Positions 63,428-64,000 of a stretch of DNA of 64,000 bases are shown here, piece after piece. Numbering within the stretch: position 1 is the stretch's first letter; every line of letters begins with the position of its first letter. The position numbers were made by a program, and so were the translations under genes. This stretch comes from Prevotella sp. (GTDB lineage: Bacteria; Bacteroidota; Bacteroidia; Bacteroidales; Bacteroidaceae). The DNA is taken from positions 1 through 64,000 of the forward strand of contig JAGAAJ010000040.1 in NCBI GenBank assembly GCA_017615355.1, written 5' to 3'. The notes under the pieces were generated by a model that did no database searches, was not told the origin of the DNA, and saw only the letters and a program-made list of their open reading frames with translations.

Positions 63428-64000
63428 ATGGCAAACGCATTGACAAAGACTGAGTTCCAATTCGAGGGACAGAAGAGCGTGTACCACGGAAAGGTGCGCG
63501 ACGTGTATAACATTAACGACGACATCCTGGTGATGGTGGCCACCGACCGCATCTCGGCCTTCGACGTGGTGCTGCCCAAGGGCATCCCCTTCAAGGGACA
63601 GGTGCTGAACCAGATAGCCGCGAAATTCCTCGACGCCACGACGGACATCTGCCCGAACTGGAAGCTGGCCACGCCCGACCCGATGGTGACGGTGGGCCTG
63701 AAGTGCGAGGGCTTCCGTGTGGAGATGATCATCCGCTCGATCCTCACCGGCTCGGCTTGGCGCGAGTACAAGAATGGCTGCCGTGAGCTGTGCGGTGTCC
63801 GTCTGCCCGACGGCATGAAGGAGAACGAGCGTTTCCCCGAGCCCATCATCACGCCGACGACGAAGGCCGACGAGGGTCACGACATGAACATCTCGAAGGA
63901 GGAGATCATCGCCCAGGGCCTCGTGTCGAAGGAAGACTACGAGGTGATGGAGGACTACACCCGCCGCATCTTCGCCCGCGGACAGGAGATTGCCGCCAAG
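63428..64000 (+). CDS. purC: Phosphoribosylaminoimidazole-succinocarboxamide synthase (SAICAR synthase), 5' part
   Basis: The ATG at 63428 opens a frame of 191 codons that runs off the window edge; the family is usually 230-315 residues long. SAICAR synthase joins CAIR and aspartate with ATP in purine synthesis. Signatures visible are [26 protein letters not shown] (read in two overlapping pieces, with the KVRDVY loop and TDRISAFD), [33 protein letters not shown] and [15 protein letters not shown]. The gene has its own promoter and is separated from the giant genes by a terminator. The 3' end cannot be judged. Confidence 0.95.
   Translation, partial: MANALTKTEFQFEGQKSVYHGKVRDVYNINDDILVMVATDRISAFDVVLPKGIPFKGQVLNQIAAKFLDATTDICPNWKLATPDPMVTVGLKCEGFRVEMIIRSILTGSAWREYKNGCRELCGVRLPDGMKENERFPEPIITPTTKADEGHDMNISKEEIIAQGLVSKEDYEVMEDYTRRIFARGQEIAAK

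Overview
The window looks like a chromosomal piece from a Bacteroidales bacterium, most likely a Prevotellaceae member. The reasons are promoters of the Bacteroidetes type (TTTG, about 20 bp, TAnnTTTG), A-rich ribosome binding regions, a hybrid two-component system (HTCS)-type regulator, lipoprotein fimbrillins, a type IX secretion C-terminal signal, and many short simple repeats (6-9 bp and 21-bp units) both between and inside genes. No rRNA, tRNA, CRISPR array, transposase or phage gene was seen.

Left part (1-18.7 kb): mostly conserved housekeeping genes. Leftward: cinA-C, tsaD and map. Rightward from a promoter divergent to map: kdsA and kdsD (overlapping, Kdo synthesis for lipopolysaccharide), a large HTCS-like regulator whose phosphotransfer parts look destroyed, and a secreted phospholipase D/cardiolipin synthase-like protein. 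Then hemW (leftward), an EF-G paralogue without the catalytic histidine (rightward), a C69 dipeptidase (leftward), and clpC-phoH (rightward).

Middle and right part (18.8-62.9 kb): one long run of co-oriented genes behind a single clear promoter at 18815-18846. It begins as a fimbrial (type V pilus-like) locus: a DUF3575 protein, a DUF5119-like lipoprotein and four fimbrillin-like lipoproteins. It continues directly, with gaps of 58 and 46 bp, into two giant genes of 4444 and 7356 codons. Both giants carry a repeated (V/I)(Y/F)GGG rung (about 90 in the larger by hand count), predicted here to form an enormous beta-solenoid. The first giant ends in a type IX secretion sorting domain; the second does not. 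The second was built by stepwise duplication of kilobase-scale modules. I know no named family for this repeat, and it is the best candidate for an undescribed surface system.

Right end: about 500 bp of palindromic and tandem repeats with a strong terminator, then the first 191 codons of purC.

Working model (inference): the fimbrial lipoproteins and the two giants form one cell-surface apparatus expressed from one transcription unit of about 44 kb. The flanking genes are ordinary core genes, except for the degenerate HTCS and the EF-G paralogue.
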